DNA of 64,000 nt, from positions 62,001 through 126,000 of the forward strand of contig NZ_JAABNP010000013.1 in NCBI RefSeq assembly GCF_009928485.1, in the 5' to 3' direction. The notes beneath the pieces were generated by a model, which saw nothing but the letters and a program-made list of their open reading frames with translations, was not told the origin of the DNA and did no database searches. Positions 1-9,072 of the stretch are shown here, in pieces. Position numbers and translations under genes: made by a program. How positions within the stretch are numbered: position 1 is the first letter of the stretch; each line of letters starts with the position of its first letter. The DNA is from Clostridium sp. C2-6-12. Its GTDB lineage: Bacteria; Bacillota; Clostridia; Clostridiales; Clostridiaceae.

Positions 1-539
1 CATATAATATTTTCTCCCCTGTCTTTATAGTACTTAACATTGCCAAAGCTACATTCAATTACATTATCACAAATTTCAGCTAATCTTCTATTTACTCTTG
101 CTAATTCTCTTTGATAATTCTTTGTTATTTCATCATATTCTATGGCATCGTTAAATATATAATCACTTACAACCAAAGTGTTCTTCGCTTTAAATAAAAT
201 CTTTTCCAATCCATATAATATATTAAGTGACGGATTTTTAATAATTTTCTCATTACAAAACATTTCATTAGTTAGAAGCGATGTAATACTATCAATTAAT
301 ACAGTATCTTCTTCACTTATACTATTAACTATTTTATGAAGATCTCTTTCAATTTCAAAGGTTTCATAATTTAACCCCTGTCTCCTTTGGATATGCTTTT
401 TTATGCGCTCCTTATCTTCTTTATCGTAAGGCTTCATAGTTGCTATATATATAACTTTTTCTTTGGATAAAACTAAAGATATTTTCTCACCTATTTCAGA
501 TTTACCGCTTTTTGATCCACCTATAATTAAATATTTCAT
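1..539 (-). CDS. cobU: Adenosylcobinamide kinase / guanylyltransferase CobU (3'-truncated by window edge)
   Basis: CobU phosphorylates adenosylcobinamide and then attaches GMP, in the nucleotide-loop assembly branch of cobalamin synthesis. The frame opens with ATG at 539 and is still open at base 1, so about 179 residues are visible. It begins MKYLIIGGSKSGKSE, with a Walker A P-loop (GGSKSGKS, residues 7-14), followed by the YIATMKPYDKE strand and a downstream KKHIQRRQ segment, as in the CobU/CobP family. The family is about 180-190 aa, so only a few C-terminal residues are missing. It lies 27 bases downstream of cobO on the same strand, which suggests co-transcription. Family assignment rests on the P-loop, this N-terminal pattern and the neighbour cobO. 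Confidence 0.85.
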   Translation of the reverse strand, partial: MKYLIIGGSKSGKSEIGEKISLVLSKEKVIYIATMKPYDKEDKERIKKHIQRRQGLNYETFEIERDLHKIVNSISEEDTVLIDSITSLLTNEMFCNEKIIKNPSLNILYGLEKILFKAKNTLVVSDYIFNDAIEYDEITKNYQRELARVNRRLAEICDNVIECSFGNVKYYKDRGENII

Positions 540-566
540 AATATTAATCTACCCTACTTAAATCCC

Positions 567-1097
567 TTACTTTTCTATCCCAATTCGAGAATTTATTCCT
601 CTTTCATAAGGATGTTTCACAGCTTTGATTTCAGATACGTAGTCTGCAAGTTCAATCAGTTTCTGATTTGGATTTCTACCCGTTAAAACAACTTCTAATC
701 CAACTGGCTTCTTTTTAAGAAATTCTACTATTTCATCTAATGGTATTAACCCTAAATTAGTTGAAGCAATTATTTCATCCAATATTAATAAATCAACTTT
801 TTCTTCTATAGCTTTTTTTATGACCTTCCTAAATCTATCCTCATGCTCCTTTTTAGTTTCTATTTGTTCTTCCTCACTCATAAATTTAAAAAACTTTTTT
901 ACTGGAGTTCCTTTATAAATTTCAAAATTTTCTCCAAGCTTATCAATAGAATTTAATTCTCCTGTCTCATTATCCTTTAGAAATTGAGTCAATAGAACTT
1001 TTTTATTCCTTCCTGCTGCACGAATTCCAAGTCCCATTGCTGCTGTAGTTTTTCCTTTACCATCTCCACAATATATATGTATAAGTCCTAGTTCCAT
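567..1097 (-). CDS. cobO: Cob(I)yrinic acid a,c-diamide adenosyltransferase (CobA/CobO/BtuR)
   Basis: Transfers the 5'-deoxyadenosyl group of ATP to the cobalt of corrinoids. The 176-aa length is normal for the CobA/CobO/BtuR family. The N-terminus MELGLIHIYCGDGKGKTTAA carries the characteristic P-loop GDGKGKTT (residues 11-18). Further family segments are FLKDNETGE, a Walker-B-like DLLILDEI strand and the VVLTGRNPNQKL segment. It ends just upstream of cobU and is preceded by a purine-rich ribosome site (GGAGGGAAACAC) before ATG. It is separated from cobT by the unrelated YitT gene, so the cobalamin genes are loosely clustered rather than one operon. Confidence 0.93.
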   Translation of the reverse strand: MELGLIHIYCGDGKGKTTAAMGLGIRAAGRNKKVLLTQFLKDNETGELNSIDKLGENFEIYKGTPVKKFFKFMSEEEQIETKKEHEDRFRKVIKKAIEEKVDLLILDEIIASTNLGLIPLDEIVEFLKKKPVGLEVVLTGRNPNQKLIELADYVSEIKAVKHPYERGINSRIGIEK

Positions 1098-1202
1098 ATG
1101 TGTTTCCCTCCTAATTCCATAATAAAATCAAATATTTTTATTTAATTATACTCAGCTATATTTTATATTAATATAACTATAATAATATTGAAAATTAAAA
1201 AT

Positions 1203-1259
1203 ATGTCCCTTTTAATACCAAATTAGATAATCTAACTTAGTAACTTTAAAAGGCGACAT
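1203..1259 (-). terminator. Rho-independent terminator after the YitT gene
   Basis: On the minus strand, ATGTC-GCC-TTTTAA pairs with TTAAAAGGGACAT (one bulge) around a loop that holds a smaller hairpin. ATTTTTAATTTT follows. It lies 33 bases beyond the stop codon of the YitT gene. Confidence 0.6.
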
Positions 1260-1291
1260 ACCGTAATTATTATTGAAATTCAGTTCACTAA

Positions 1292-2149
1292 TTAATGAAT
1301 TGCTTTCTTTTTATACCTTTTCCCTTTTCCCTCTACACTTGATATTGTAATTAATGCTTCCTCATCAAATCCATTAACAATATCCTTTAACTTAGTTATT
1401 TCTAGCCTTGATAGCACAACATATATAACATTTGTTTTATTTCCAGTATAGCCACCTTTTCCATCTAATATTGTAATTCCTCTTCCAAGCCTTGCCATTA
1501 TAGCTTCTGAAATATCTTTATTTTTATCCGATACAATAATCACTGCCTTTAACTCATTAAGTCCTTCAACAGTAATATCTATTGTTTTAAAAGCAATAAA
1601 ATATGCTATCAATGAATACATAGCTCTATCCCATCCAAATATAAAGCCAGAACTTCCTAATATGAAAAAATTAAAAAACATAACTATTTCACCAACAGAA
1701 AATGGTGATCTTTTTTCTAATATGATAGCGGTAATTTCTGTTCCATCTAAGGAACCACCATTTCTTATAATTAAACCTACTCCTGCACCCATTATAATTC
1801 CACCAAATATAGTTGCAAGCAGTATATCCTGTGTTATTCCTGGAACCGGGTGAAGTATACTTACTCCTGTTGCAAAACATATTACTGCAAATATTGTTGA
1901 AAGTGCAAAGGTTTTTCCTATTTGTTTATATCCTATAATTACAAATGGCAAGTTTAGTAATACTATGAATATTCCTAAACTTATACCAGTTAAATGGCTT
2001 GCTATAATCGATATCCCTGTAATTCCACCATCAATAACATTGTTAGGTAATAAAAATATTTCAAGTCCAATTGACACTAAAGCAGCTCCAATCATTATAA
2101 AAACAACTCTGCTTAAAGTAGTAAAAATATGGTTATGTTTATGTTTCAT
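1292..2149 (-). CDS. YitT/DUF161-DUF2179 family membrane protein
   Basis: A 285-aa integral membrane protein of the YitT family: five or six hydrophobic segments in residues 12-180, then a soluble C-terminal DUF2179 domain (about residues 205-280, with a GRGITILDGKGGYTG segment and a conserved YVVLSRLE strand). The IDGGITGIS and NGGSLDGTEI segments are typical of the family. Bacilli and clostridia carry several YitT paralogues of unsettled function, and transport of a small molecule has been proposed. It sits between cobO and cobT but nothing in it suggests a cobalamin role. The His/Lys-rich N-terminus (MKHKHNH) is cytoplasmic by the positive-inside rule. Confidence 0.88.
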   Translation of the reverse strand: MKHKHNHIFTTLSRVVFIMIGAALVSIGLEIFLLPNNVIDGGITGISIIASHLTGISLGIFIVLLNLPFVIIGYKQIGKTFALSTIFAVICFATGVSILHPVPGITQDILLATIFGGIIMGAGVGLIIRNGGSLDGTEITAIILEKRSPFSVGEIVMFFNFFILGSSGFIFGWDRAMYSLIAYFIAFKTIDITVEGLNELKAVIIVSDKNKDISEAIMARLGRGITILDGKGGYTGNKTNVIYVVLSRLEITKLKDIVNGFDEEALITISSVEGKGKRYKKKAIH

Positions 2150-2355
2150 GTCATCACTCCTTAAATATTATTAATATGCCTTATAAGAGGTAATATTTCT
2201 AAATAATAAAGCGTAAATTAATAACTGTTAATACCTGTAATTTTGTTATTTCATACATCTTTTGCTTTAAAAAATTTAAAAACATATAAACATATCATTA
2301 TTATTATAGCATACCTTACCAAAATTGTCATATTTCAAAAACAGGCTCACTAATA

Positions 2356-3447
2356 TTATTTGCTCACTTTTTTAAGTTCATCTAAATAACTATCATTTAT
2401 TTCAGCTTCTTCAAAGGTTGCCATGTTATTCATAACAGCACAGGCTGAATCTATTATTGAAAATGCAAGTGGACATCCACTACCTTCACCAAGAGCCATA
2501 TCCAAATTTAATATTGGACTAAGTTTAAGTTCTTCCAATGCAACTTTGAAGCCTAATTCCCTTGAATCATGAGATGTAAACATGTAATCTCTTGTTTTTG
2601 AATTTAATCTAAACGCAAGGAGTGCTGCTACTGCTGATATAAATCCATCAATAACAACTGGAATTTGATAATATGCAGCTCCCAAGAACACACCTGTCAT
2701 TGCTGCTATATCAAAGCCACCAACTTTAGAAATCACTTCAATAGGATCTTTTTTATCTGGCTTATTTATTTCTATGGCCTTCTTTATTACTTCTTTCTTC
2801 CATGCAAAAGTTTCATCCGTAATTCCGCCACCTCGACCTACTACATCCTCCACTTTTACATCAGTTAAACTTGATAATACTGCACTGCTTGTTGATGTAT
2901 TTCCTATTCCCATTTCTCCTACACCAAGGATTTGAAACTGCATATTTTTCGCATTTTTAACAGCTTCAATTCCAGTCATTATTGCTTGTATTGCTTCATC
3001 ATAGCTCATTGCAGGTCCTTTTGCTATGTTATTGGTAGACTTTCTTATCTTTCTATTAATTACTTTTTCATGCTTAAAATCACAGTTAATGCCAACATCA
3101 ACAACCATAAGTTCTGTGCTATTAGCTTTTGCAAGAACTGCAACCCCAGTTAATCCTTTTGTAAAATTAATAGTTTGAGCTAAAGTTACAGACTGGGGAG
3201 CTGATGCAACTCCTTCTTCAATAACTCCATTATCTGAGCACATTATTATTACCATTTTTTTATTGATATTGTTCTTAACCTTTCCTGTAATTCCAGAAAG
3301 TTTTATTGATATTTCTTCTAATTTTCCCAAACTTTTTAATGGCTTTGCAAGTGAAGTCATTCTATTTTCCGCTTTTTTTATTGTTTCCTTATCTACATCT
3401 TTTATTCCGTATATAATTTCATTTAATTGTTTTAAGTTATCCTTCAT
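2356..3447 (-). CDS. cobT: Nicotinate-nucleotide--dimethylbenzimidazole phosphoribosyltransferase CobT
   Basis: Makes alpha-ribazole phosphate from nicotinate mononucleotide and dimethylbenzimidazole for the lower ligand of cobalamin. The 363 aa match the family's usual length of about 350. Visible family signatures are the LAKPLKSLGKLE N-terminal segment, VIIMCSDNGV, the GEMGIGNTSTSSA glycine loop, VGRGGGI, and a conserved Glu in the C-terminal LDMALGEGSG segment, where the catalytic base lies. I chose the ATG at 3447 rather than the upstream in-frame ATG at 3471 because GGGGGT lies five bases before it, while the upstream codon has no ribosome site. It is isolated from cobU/cobO by the YitT gene. 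Confidence 0.93.
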   Translation of the reverse strand: MKDNLKQLNEIIYGIKDVDKETIKKAENRMTSLAKPLKSLGKLEEISIKLSGITGKVKNNINKKMVIIMCSDNGVIEEGVASAPQSVTLAQTINFTKGLTGVAVLAKANSTELMVVDVGINCDFKHEKVINRKIRKSTNNIAKGPAMSYDEAIQAIMTGIEAVKNAKNMQFQILGVGEMGIGNTSTSSAVLSSLTDVKVEDVVGRGGGITDETFAWKKEVIKKAIEINKPDKKDPIEVISKVGGFDIAAMTGVFLGAAYYQIPVVIDGFISAVAALLAFRLNSKTRDYMFTSHDSRELGFKVALEELKLSPILNLDMALGEGSGCPLAFSIIDSACAVMNNMATFEEAEINDSYLDELKKVSK

Positions 3448-3563
3448 TGTTACCCCCAAATTAGACTCCATTAAGAGTTATAAATTAAAAATCAAGAGTC
3501 AACTTATAACTATTTGATTTTAAAATATATTGTTACGTATTTATAAGTTATTATGAATTATAT

Positions 3564-4520
3564 TTATTTACTATTAAAAAAATTCATCTCGCATTCAAAA
3601 TCTAAAAGTTGAAGATTTTGTTCTTGAATAATTTCTGTTAAAAGTTCCGCATATATATTTTCGCCTTTATCATTTTGGACAGTACTATATCCCGATTTTT
3701 CTATTGCATTAGCTTGTTCTATATACTGAGTAGCCTTAAAAACTCCACTTTCTCTATACCTCTTATTATTTTTAAGAAATTCTCAATAATCTTTTACAGA
3801 TTCTTCATTACTTGAATATACCCTAAAATAATCTGTGATTTTCTTATTATAATATTCTGAAGTATCCATTTTTACTTTTTTGCCCTTCCAACTGTTATCT
3901 GCCTTTATACCAAATAAATTATTTGCTTTTGTACTTAGTTCAGATTTTCCCCAACCACTTTCTAATATTGCCTGGGAAATCGTAATAGATGGAAGAACTC
4001 CATATTTATTATATATATCTGTTGCCTGAGAATATAGTCCCTTAACAAACTCCTGTTTTGAACTATTATTTAAACTATTCTTTTGTGTTCCTGTAAATTT
4101 TAAATTGTCTATGTAATGATAAACCTTATCCCTTTTTTCTTTATCAAAATCAAATTTACTAATAACCGTATCTAAGTCTACAAGTTTATACTCATTATCT
4201 CTAAGTTTTGTACTTGTACTATTTTTTTCTAAAAACATATTAGCTAATGCAGTTATACTTTCATCAGTAGCTTTGGAAAAATCATTTCCGTATCTAACTC
4301 CATCAATGGCAGCCATATACTGCCAATTAATTTGAAGCCTCCCATCACTAACTTTATCCGCTATTTGTATATATTGCTTAGTATTAAGCTGTTCCAAATT
4401 AATATCCTTATATTTTACATTATTAATCACATTAATTTCTATGGCAATTAGCACTGCAAAAATTGCTGCCACAATAGCCATAATGAATTTACCAAAACTC
4501 TTCTTTTTTTTCTTTTTCAT
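3564..4520 (-). pseudogene. Membrane-anchored glucosaminidase (FlgJ/LytG-type) interrupted by an in-frame TGA
   Basis: Residues 1-245 read from ATG at 4520: a Lys-rich start, one membrane anchor (about 11-30), an extracellular linker, then a glucosaminidase domain (Pfam Glucosaminidase) with the catalytic Glu in AILESGWG (Glu187), NNLFGIKAD and YFRVYSSNEES. The frame stops at TGA (3783-3785) exactly inside the conserved DY-x-EFL segment. The same frame then continues without a shift for 72 residues (EFLKNNKRYRESGVF..., YIEQANAIEKSGYST) to TAA at 3564-3566, which is the normal C-terminal third of the domain. The whole would be 318 aa with codon 246 lost. The likely change is a nonsense mutation of a sense codon such as Trp TGG. 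A sequencing error or readthrough is possible. It would otherwise cut the glycan strands of peptidoglycan. Confidence 0.85.
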
Positions 4521-4670
4521 TGATATAAAATAACTCCTCTAAATATTAAAATACCTTTTAATTAATAAATCACATTATAGTTTCTACTAATTATTACAGT
4601 TATCTGCAATTTCCTTTTCCTTAAATATAACATAAAATTTCAAGTTATGACCATATTAATATAAAAATTA

Positions 4671-4709
4671 AGAGAAACCTTTTTGGCATTACTCTAATCA
4701 GGTTTCTCT
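4671..4709. terminator. Bidirectional terminator hairpin
   Basis: AGAGAAACC pairs with GGTTTCTCT around a 21-base loop. TTTTTC follows on the plus strand and TTAATTTTTAT on the minus strand. It separates the permease gene (stop at 4768) from the glucosaminidase gene. Confidence 0.65.
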
Positions 4710-4767
4710 TTTTCAAGATAATATTATTTCTACATTGGAATAGACTCCAATAAATAGCATTCAGACT

Positions 4768-5883
4768 TTATACTTTTAAAAACACATAAAATATTGTCGT
4801 AAAAATTACCAAACTGCAAAAATTGTATTTTATAAATTTAAAAAGATATTTTTTTCCATCGTATTCCTTAGCATATAATTTATATGAAATTAAACTTGCC
4901 AATGATGCAATAATTGTCCCCATTCCCCCAATGTTTACACCAAGCAATACTTCTCTCCATGCCCCTGTAAATTGAGATAATAAAATAGCACTAGGAACAT
5001 TACTTATAAATTGACTAAAAAATATCGCCGAAAAATATACACTTGTACTACTTTTCAAAAGACTGCTCATAATATTGTTTATAAAGTCCATACTGGATAA
5101 ATTTCCAATTGCAACAAAAAAGAATACAAAAGTAAGTAGTAATATGTAATCTAATTGCTTAAAAATCTCTCTTTCAATAAAAAAGCTCACAAAAATTGTT
5201 ATTGCAAATGCAATTCTATAATCAAATAAATGAAAAACCGATAGTAATATAATCAAAAATAAGCAGCAAAAAATAATTACACTATTCTTATTTTTAATTA
5301 TTATTTTATCTAAATCAACTTTCAAGGTTTCATTAGAAACTCTATAATTTAACATTACTAGCCACAACACACCAATTAACACAAAATAAATAGTAGCTTT
5401 AAAAAATGTTATTGCTTCTATATTAAAAAAAGAATATAAATATAAATTTTGAGGATTACCCATTGGAGTAAGACTACTTCCAATATTGGCGGCTAAGGTT
5501 TCTAATATTATTATCTTTATAGGATCAAACTCCGCCTTATTAGCAACAATTAGAGTAAGAGGCACAAAGGTTATTAATGCCACATCATTTGTTATGAACA
5601 TAGAAAATATAAAGCATAAGCCCACTAAAACAAAGGAAATTCCCCTTAAACTTTTATTTTTAGCTAATATTTTAATTGCTATTTTATCTAATAATTTTAA
5701 TTTTTCAAAAGCACATATTACTATCATAAGATTAATCAATAATATTAATACCTGAAAATCAATATATTCCAATTTAGGCCTAGTTATTATTGAAGTAGTT
5801 AAAGCCAAAAATAGTGAAATAGTAAAAACCATTTCTGTTTTTAAAATTATTACAGTATTATTCCAAAATTGTTTTATTTTCAT
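4768..5883 (-). CDS. ArsB/NhaD/citrate-type (ion transporter superfamily) permease
   Basis: A 371-aa polytopic membrane protein with about ten hydrophobic segments. It belongs to the ion-transporter superfamily (SLC13/ArsB/NhaD/CitM). The paired re-entrant signatures are visible: FITNDVALITFVPLTLI and, later, SQFISNVPSAILLSQF, plus ETLAANIGSSLTPMGNPQNLYL. These are the usual substrate/ion-coordinating loops. Substrate cannot be read from sequence; Na+/H+ exchange, dicarboxylate or arsenite are the family options. No ars or nha neighbour helps. An in-frame TTG at 5928 would add 15 residues. I prefer the ATG at 5883 (GGAGG about 12 bases upstream); a start three codons earlier at ATG 5895 is the alternative. 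Confidence 0.82.
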   Translation of the reverse strand: MKIKQFWNNTVIILKTEMVFTISLFLALTTSIITRPKLEYIDFQVLILLINLMIVICAFEKLKLLDKIAIKILAKNKSLRGISFVLVGLCFIFSMFITNDVALITFVPLTLIVANKAEFDPIKIIILETLAANIGSSLTPMGNPQNLYLYSFFNIEAITFFKATIYFVLIGVLWLVMLNYRVSNETLKVDLDKIIIKNKNSVIIFCCLFLIILLSVFHLFDYRIAFAITIFVSFFIEREIFKQLDYILLLTFVFFFVAIGNLSSMDFINNIMSSLLKSSTSVYFSAIFFSQFISNVPSAILLSQFTGAWREVLLGVNIGGMGTIIASLASLISYKLYAKEYDGKKYLFKFIKYNFCSLVIFTTIFYVFLKV

Positions 5884-6203
5884 TTTAAAAGCCATCCTCC
5901 AAGTCAATTTTTTTACTCTGCTTAACAATATAATTTTGTATTAAAACTAAAAAACAAATCCAATTATATCACATCTAATAAGTTTTTACGTTTAGAAAAT
6001 CATTTTCTTCTAATAAACATTTTATACTATCTTGCTTTCCTTATAAAATTAATTTATTTAGATGTTCATACAATTTTTTCAAATTGCTTATTAGTTAGTT
6101 CTACTTATGTTATACTATTTACATATTAACAATAATTTTAATTTCTTACTTAAAATAGTACTGTGTAAAACTATATTAATTATTTTATAATGGAGGTATT
6201 CCC
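5884..6203. other. Divergent intergenic region with extended -10 promoter for the DUF1349 gene
   Basis: An AT-rich gap between divergent genes. On the plus strand TG-T-TATACT (TATACT at 6111-6116) is an extended -10 element with no good -35. A GGAGG site at 6192-6196 precedes the ATG at 6204. I see no hairpin or riboswitch here. Confidence 0.45.
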
Positions 6204-6800
6204 ATGTTTATTTTTGATTTCAAAAAAACTTTTTGGATTTTTAAACCACAAAAATACGAACTTAAAGCTGATGTCATTACAATAACTACAGAACCAAACA
6301 CAGACTTATGGCAAAGAACTTATTACGGTTTTAGGAATGATAATGCACCTGCTTTATTAATTAAAACTGACGAAAAATACTTTTCATTTACAGTCAAAAC
6401 CAATTTTGATAGTAAAAAACAATTTGACCAATGTGGAGTAATCATTTATCAAAACAGCGACAATTGGTTTAAGGCTTCAATCGAATATGAAAATGATGAA
6501 TATCAAAGATTAGGAAGTGTTGTTACTAACAATGGATTTTCAGATTGGGCAACTACTGATATAAGCGGAAATATTAAATCAATGTATTATAGACTAAGTC
6601 GTAGAAATAACGACTTTTGCATTGAAAATTCATATGATGGCCAAAATTATAAGCAAATGAGAATTTTTCATTTATTTCAAGCTGATAATGAAATAAATTT
6701 AGGAATATATGCTTGTAGTCCTTCCAACTCTTCTTTCAATGCTATATTTTCTGAAATAAAAATATCTGAATGTTTATGGAATGAACACAAGTCTTCTTAA
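6204..6800 (+). CDS. DUF1349 domain protein (concanavalin-like beta-sandwich)
   Basis: A 198-aa soluble protein spanning one DUF1349 domain. This family has a concanavalin A-like jelly-roll fold and is related to YesU of B. subtilis. Typical segments are TDLWQRTYYGF at the N-terminus, a central FDQCGVIIYQNSDNWFKASIEYE, the LGSVVTNNGFSDWAT strand, and YACSPSNSSFNAIFSEIKI near the end. No signal peptide, so it is cytoplasmic. A carbohydrate-binding or hydrolase-accessory role is inferred from the fold only. It stands alone on the plus strand between convergent and divergent minus genes, with GGAGG seven bases before the ATG. Confidence 0.85.
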   Translation: MFIFDFKKTFWIFKPQKYELKADVITITTEPNTDLWQRTYYGFRNDNAPALLIKTDEKYFSFTVKTNFDSKKQFDQCGVIIYQNSDNWFKASIEYENDEYQRLGSVVTNNGFSDWATTDISGNIKSMYYRLSRRNNDFCIENSYDGQNYKQMRIFHLFQADNEINLGIYACSPSNSSFNAIFSEIKISECLWNEHKSS

Positions 6801-6870
6801 TCAATAAATATTGATCTTATACTTAACTTTTTATAACATAACTTTAGTTTTTATATTATAACTTCATAAA

Positions 6871-6907
6871 AAAATCAAGAGAATTAGCATATAATTCTCT
6901 TGATTTT
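6871..6907. terminator. Bidirectional terminator between convergent genes
   Basis: AAAATCAAGAGAATTA pairs perfectly with TAATTCTCTTGATTTT around a five-base loop; the outer A/T arms supply the U-tract in either direction. It ends the DUF1349 transcript and the small minus gene at 6978-7157. Confidence 0.8.
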
Positions 6908-6977
6908 TAGTTTCTATAAATTCACACATCTTTTCAATTACAATTATCTATACTCAATTTCAGAAATATTTATCTTA

Positions 6978-7157
6978 TTAGTTTGCTGGTTCCCATTTGC
7001 AACGAACTGGAGATATAATTGCATTTTCCTTTTTTAATTCTTTAAATGCATTATCTATTTCTTTACGATCTAAACCTGATAATTTTTCTACTTCTCCTGC
7101 ACTAACTGGTTTACCAGCTTCCTTCATTACTTCTAATACTTTTTCCTTAACGCTCAT
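6978..7157 (-). CDS. Small winged-helix-like protein, 59 aa
   Basis: A 59-residue protein reading MSVKEKVLEVMKEAGKPVSA and ending CKWEPAN. It has an SD-like GGGAG 8 bases before ATG 7157. The pattern (helix, 'GKPVSAGEVEKLSGLDRKEIDNAFKE' split over two helices, then a short strand with a conserved-looking CKWEP end) resembles the helix-turn-helix core of small winged-helix or DprA/MarR-like proteins. The hairpin 6871-6907 ends it. I read it as a stand-alone DNA- or protein-binding module; the function is unknown. Codon use is like that of the neighbours, and an overlapping plus-strand reading frame is only its shadow. Confidence 0.75.
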   Translation of the reverse strand: MSVKEKVLEVMKEAGKPVSAGEVEKLSGLDRKEIDNAFKELKKENAIISPVRCKWEPAN

Positions 7158-7308
7158 TATAACAACTCCCTTTTTAAATTAATCATATTGAAATTATAAT
7201 ATATTATTTTTATTTAATCAATAATTATTATTAAAGAAAATATATTATCTTTTTAGATTTATAGTTTTAAATCTGCAAATTCCATTTTCTAAAAACAAAT
7301 TTACATTA

Positions 7309-8082
7309 TCATTTATTTAAACAGCATTCTTTTACCAAATGTTCAACTAATTCTTCTTCACTTGTAAACACAAAAGTTCCATTAAAATTCGGTCTTTCAA
7401 TTAAAATAAGTTTAATTTCAGCATCTGTTACTGCTTTATATTTTTCTAAAGTTCCACCTTCAATACCACTGTCCTTAGTTAAAATTGCCTTTGCATCATA
7501 TTGATATATAAAAGCTTTTTCAAGTTCATATGTTATTGGCCCCTGCATAGCTATAATATCTTTAATACTTATTCCTGCTTCAACAATTTTATTTAATACC
7601 TTAGGTAATGGAAGTATTCTATGTATAACTCTATATTTAAAATCTAAGTTCAAGAATTTTGAAACATTATTTCCACCCGTAGTATTTAATACATTTCCAT
7701 CAATTTCTTCTATGACTTCAATTGCTTCATCATAATTTTTAACTCTTATTATATTATCCAAATTTATATTTTCTAATACTCCTGGTCTTTCAAACCTAAA
7801 ATACTGTATTCCAATTGTATTTGAACATTTTAAAGCAATTTTGGTAACTTCCTCTGCATAAGGGTGAGATGCATCAACTAAAACATTAATTTCATTTGCT
7901 ATTAACCAATTTAGCATTTCTTCTTCATTTAAAGGTTTAGTATTAAGCACCTTTATGTCGAACTCTTTCAATATTTGTCCACCATATGTTGTAGCTGTTG
8001 TAACCGCAATATCATTTGTATATTTATTTATTAATTCTAATATCTTTTTTCCTTCTGAAGTACCCAAAATAAATCCAATCAT
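7309..8082 (-). CDS. cobK: Precorrin-6A reductase CobK (CbiJ)
   Basis: NAD(P)H-dependent reduction of the macrocycle at the precorrin-6A (or cobalt-precorrin-6A) stage. At 257 aa it has normal length. Family marks are the N-terminal FILGTSEGKK dinucleotide loop, TTATTYGG, VLVDASHPYAEEVT, NTTGGNN, RILPLP, IAMQGPIT and LTKDSGIEGG. I moved the start from an upstream ATG (8097) to ATG 8082 because GGAG lies five bases before the latter and none before the former. It follows cobJ by 81 bases on the same strand, giving a two-gene corrin-ring unit. Anaerobic (Co-dependent, CbiJ) usage is likely in this organism. Confidence 0.92.
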   Translation of the reverse strand: MIGFILGTSEGKKILELINKYTNDIAVTTATTYGGQILKEFDIKVLNTKPLNEEEMLNWLIANEINVLVDASHPYAEEVTKIALKCSNTIGIQYFRFERPGVLENINLDNIIRVKNYDEAIEVIEEIDGNVLNTTGGNNVSKFLNLDFKYRVIHRILPLPKVLNKIVEAGISIKDIIAMQGPITYELEKAFIYQYDAKAILTKDSGIEGGTLEKYKAVTDAEIKLILIERPNFNGTFVFTSEEELVEHLVKECCLNK

Positions 8083-8163
8083 ATTTACTCCAATCATAAA
8101 TTAGTTTATAAGTTTATATGCTAAAGCTACTTTAAATTTCAAAAAGCTTCATAAATATAAACA

Positions 8164-8889
8164 TTATAATTTATTTAAAGAATAACCTCTAGGAGTTATA
8201 AAACTTCCGTCCTTATAATAACTTTTTGAATTTCCTACTATTACAATTGACATCATATCTACTACTTCTGGATCAAAATCTTTAATAGTAAATAAATTAT
8301 AGCTTTGCCCTTCCCTAAGTGCATGCCTTACTACTGCAACAGGAGTATTGTCTGCTCTAAATTCTTTTATTATTTCTATGCACTCCCTTAAGTAATCTGG
8401 TCTTCCTTTACTTTTCGGATTGTATAATGATATAACAAAGTCTCCCTCTGCTGCCAACTTTACTCTCTTCTTTATATCTTCATAAGGTGTCATAAGGTCG
8501 CTTAAGCTAATATTACAATTATCATGCATAAGCGGTGCCCCAATTATAGAGCCTGCTGCACTGCTTGCAGTAATTCCTGGAATTATTTCAATTTCTTCAT
8601 CAGTTCTAAGTTCTAGGATTAATCCAGCCATTCCATAAATACCAGCATCTCCAGTACTTATTAAAGCTACATTTTTATCTTTACATAATTTTAAAGCTTC
8701 TATACATCTAGCCTCTTCCCCCTTCATTCCTGTCGAGTATAATTCTTTATTTCCGATCAACTCCTTTATCATATCTATGTACTTATTATATCCAACAATT
8801 ACTTCACTATCTTCTATTGCTTTTAAAGCTCTTAAGCTCATGTTTTCAATACTACCTGGTCCTATTCCTATTACACTTAATTTTCCCAT
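8164..8889 (-). CDS. cobJ: Precorrin-3B C17-methyltransferase CobJ (CbiH)
   Basis: SAM-dependent methylation at C-17 with ring contraction in corrin synthesis. A 241-aa tetrapyrrole methylase, with N-terminal GIGPGSIENMSLRA and VIVGYNKYID, the LISTGDAGIYGMA glycine loop, VEIIPGITASSAAGS-like segment, FVISLYNPKSKGRP, and the C-terminal TPVAVVRHALREGQ and MMSIVIVGNS. These are diagnostic for the CobJ/CbiH group rather than CobI/CobM. GGTGG lies eight bases before the ATG at 8889. It lacks the extra C-terminal domain found in some clostridial CbiH fusions. Confidence 0.94.
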   Translation of the reverse strand: MGKLSVIGIGPGSIENMSLRALKAIEDSEVIVGYNKYIDMIKELIGNKELYSTGMKGEEARCIEALKLCKDKNVALISTGDAGIYGMAGLILELRTDEEIEIIPGITASSAAGSIIGAPLMHDNCNISLSDLMTPYEDIKKRVKLAAEGDFVISLYNPKSKGRPDYLRECIEIIKEFRADNTPVAVVRHALREGQSYNLFTIKDFDPEVVDMMSIVIVGNSKSYYKDGSFITPRGYSLNKL

Positions 8890-9045
8890 TTATTAATCCA
8901 CCAATCTTTTAATTTTATGTTATTTAATAATTATTCTTTTTAGAAATACATTATATTATTTTATCACACAAATTATATATAGTGTTATAATAAACAACAA
9001 ATTATTTACTTTAAAAACTTCTTATGATTTTACTAATGTGAACAA

Positions 9046-9072
9046 AAAAAGAAATGCATTGCATTCCTCTTT
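9046..9072 (-). terminator. Terminator after pstS
   Basis: On the minus strand GGAATGC-AAT-GCATTTC (one G-T pair), flanked by AAAAGA and TTTTTTTG, lies 33 bases after the PstS stop codon. It separates pstS from cobJ. Confidence 0.65.

Noticed and set aside
3783..3785. Selenocysteine at the TGA in the glucosaminidase
   Set aside because: The position is not a Cys site in the domain and I see no SECIS-like hairpin directly downstream; a nonsense change is simpler.
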